Below, in pieces: positions 62,950 to 64,000 of a stretch of 64,000 bases of DNA. The stretch covers positions 248,001 through 312,000 of the forward strand of contig NZ_JBFBLC010000002.1 of the NCBI RefSeq assembly GCF_040702505.1, read 5' to 3'. The notes under the pieces are model-generated. The model made no database searches and was not told where the DNA came from. It saw only the letters and a program-made list of their open reading frames with translations. Numbering within the stretch: the first letter of the stretch is position 1; each line of letters begins with the position of its first letter. The DNA is from Terrabacter sp040702505 (GTDB lineage: Bacteria > Actinomycetota > Actinomycetes > Actinomycetales > Dermatophilaceae). The translations under genes were made by a program, and so were the position numbers.

Positions 62950-64000
62950 AGGCCCGCCACGCCCAGCTCGGCCCGCACGGCCGCGACGGTGGGCGCCAGA
63001 GCGGCCGTGAAGGCCTCGACGTCGTCCGCGACGGCGGGGGAGGCGGCGGGCAGTGGCAGGGTGACGCGGACGTTGCCGTGGGTCAGCACGCCCATGGCGG
63101 CGAGGACGTGGCTGGGCTCGAGGGTGCTGGAGGTGCACGCCGACCCGCTCGCGACGGCGAAACCGGCGCGGTCGAAGGCCCCGACCACGGCCTCGCCGTC
63201 GACGTAGAGGCTGGAGAAGGTCACCACGTGCGGCAGCCGGTCCTCCGGGTCGCCGACGACCTCGGTATCGGGCACCTCGGCCGCGGCGGCGCGGATCCGT
63301 GCGACGAGGGAGCGCGTCGTGCGCTCGTCCTCGGAGCGGGTCGAGGCGCTCTGCTGCCAGGCCTCGGCCGCAGCCAGTGCCAGCGGCACCCAGGGGGTGA
63401 CCTCGGCTCGGCCGTGCTCCACGTCGGCGCGGGCGTCGGCCCACTGCCACCGCACGCCCTCACGCACGACGAGCAGGCCGAGGGGAGGTCCGCCCCACGA
63501 CCGGGCATCACCGACGAGCACGTCCCAGTCGACAGGAACGTCGTCGCGGCCCAGGCCCGCCATGGCGTCGACGACGAGGGGTACGCCGTGTGCTGCGGCG
63601 AGATCCCGAGCCGCGCCCAGCGGCTGGCGCGTGCCCACCTCGCCGTTGGCGCTCTGCAGGGCCGCCACCACCGTCCCGGGGGCGGCCACCGCGTCCCGCC
63701 AGGCCCCGAGGTCCACGCGCCCGGCACCGTCCACGGCCACCTCGTCGAGCAGTGACCGGTCGTCAGCCGCGGCCGCCCTCGCGCGAGCAGGAACGAGCAC
63801 CGCGGAGTGCTCGACCGCGGAGGCCACGGTGCGCGCACCACGCCGGCGGCCGGCATACGCCAGCCCGTCGACCGCCCGGGCCAGGGCGGCGGGGCCGCTG
63901 GGCAGGAAGCTCACCTCGGCCGGTCGCACCCCCAGGCCCGCGGCCAGCACCTCGCGCGAACGGTCGAGCAGGGCACGCGCCCGGCGTCCCTCGGCGTGCA
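62946..64000 (-). CDS. Cysteine-desulfurase-like class V aminotransferase, no lysine in visible part (5' end outside window)
   Basis: The frame runs past the window edge; 350 residues are visible. It follows the NifS/IscS family: HAEGRRARALLDRSRE, VEHSAVL, VVDAMAGLGRDDVPVDWDVL and the cysteine loop VASGSACTSSTLEPSHVL, which keeps the persulfide cysteine. The segment that normally reads S-A-H-K-F-G-G-P-K-G is GDARSWGGPPLG, so the PLP-binding lysine is gone. The entire visible protein has no lysine at all. It cannot bind PLP through the usual lysine, so normal desulfurase activity is doubtful. It overlaps the TusA-like gene by 4 nt. I recall fused desulfurase-TusA proteins in related actinobacteria. 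Confidence 0.85.
   Translation of the reverse strand, partial: HAEGRRARALLDRSREVLAAGLGVRPAEVSFLPSGPAALARAVDGLAYAGRRRGARTVASAVEHSAVLVPARARAAAADDRSLLDEVAVDGAGRVDLGAWRDAVAAPGTVVAALQSANGEVGTRQPLGAARDLAAAHGVPLVVDAMAGLGRDDVPVDWDVLVGDARSWGGPPLGLLVVREGVRWQWADARADVEHGRAEVTPWVPLALAAAEAWQQSASTRSEDERTTRSLVARIRAAAAEVPDTEVVGDPEDRLPHVVTFSSLYVDGEAVVGAFDRAGFAVASGSACTSSTLEPSHVLAAMGVLTHGNVRVTLPLPAASPAVADDVEAFTAALAPTVAAVRAELGVAGL

Noticed and set aside
133..63858. GGCATAC as a polar chromosome-segregation (KOPS-like) signal
   Set aside because: The two orientations are about equal (19 and 17 copies), so there is no polarity within this window.
1..64000. tRNA, rRNA, insertion sequence, integrase or prophage genes
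   Set aside because: I looked for T-arm and anticodon-arm patterns, transposase or integrase proteins and terminal inverted repeats and saw none.

Overview
The window is chromosomal DNA of a high-GC Gram-positive actinobacterium, most likely a Micrococcales relative of the Intrasporangiaceae. That placement is inferred from gene content and codon use; no rRNA gene is present. About 90 percent of the sequence is coding. GTG starts, 4-nt ATGA/GTGA overlaps and leaderless promoters (TANNNT hexamer, then 6-7 nt, then the start codon) are frequent. I found no tRNA, rRNA, insertion sequence, prophage or CRISPR array.

The backbone follows a gene order that I recall from Mycobacterium tuberculosis between about Rv2225 and Rv2202c. 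It comprises panB, (secreted protease), glnA2, glnE, glnA1, an RDD protein, a DUF4191 protein, lipA, lipB, a TIGR01777 epimerase, sucB, pepA, gcvT, cobS/cobU, a DUF3043 protein, glycerate kinase, erpA and adoK, mostly in the same relative orientations. Accessory genes are inserted into it.

Layout. (1) 0-8 kb: panB, a secreted M6 metalloprotease, then glnA2-glnE. (2) 8-28 kb: a 20-kb accessory block between glnE and glnA1. It holds two MFS exporters, an M15-type wall hydrolase, a DUF1622-DUF1810-MFS operon, a PPOX-M55 pair, a short UvrA paralogue, MgtC, a three-gene ABC operon, a lower-GC pocket of small genes, and a divergent catabolic locus (NCS1 permease, ureohydrolase, NTF2-like protein, aldehyde dehydrogenase / cyclase-family hydrolase, XRE-cupin regulator) with an inverted-repeat operator. 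(3) 28-42 kb: glnA1 with a four-half-site GlnR box, RDD, DUF4191, lipA, an inserted ABC transporter, lipB, an oxidoreductase, an atypical membrane Ser/Thr kinase, epimerase, sucB and lpd. (4) 42-54 kb: small proteins, pepA, gcvT, and a cobalamin-riboswitch operon (SCO2322-like protein, ECF T, fused ECF ATPase, S component, cobU, cobS) for B12 or cobinamide uptake and salvage, followed by a serine hydrolase. (5) 54-64 kb: two methyltransferases, an M20 dipeptidase, a phosphoesterase, nadA, glycerate kinase, erpA, adoK, aat, and a TusA-like protein coupled to a cysteine-desulfurase-like protein with no lysine in its visible part.

Functional links. GlnE acts on GlnA1, whose target tyrosine loop is present, and GlnR probably controls glnA1 transcription. 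LipB and LipA lipoylate the two lipoyl domains of SucB, which Lpd reoxidises. ErpA may supply Fe-S clusters to LipA and NadA. The most interesting signals are the lysine-free desulfurase homologue, the guanidino-compound-like locus with its operator, an over-represented GGCATAC/GTATGCC motif (at least 36 copies), and three alternating copies of a 10-mer at the glnA1 3' end that can form two mutually exclusive hairpins.
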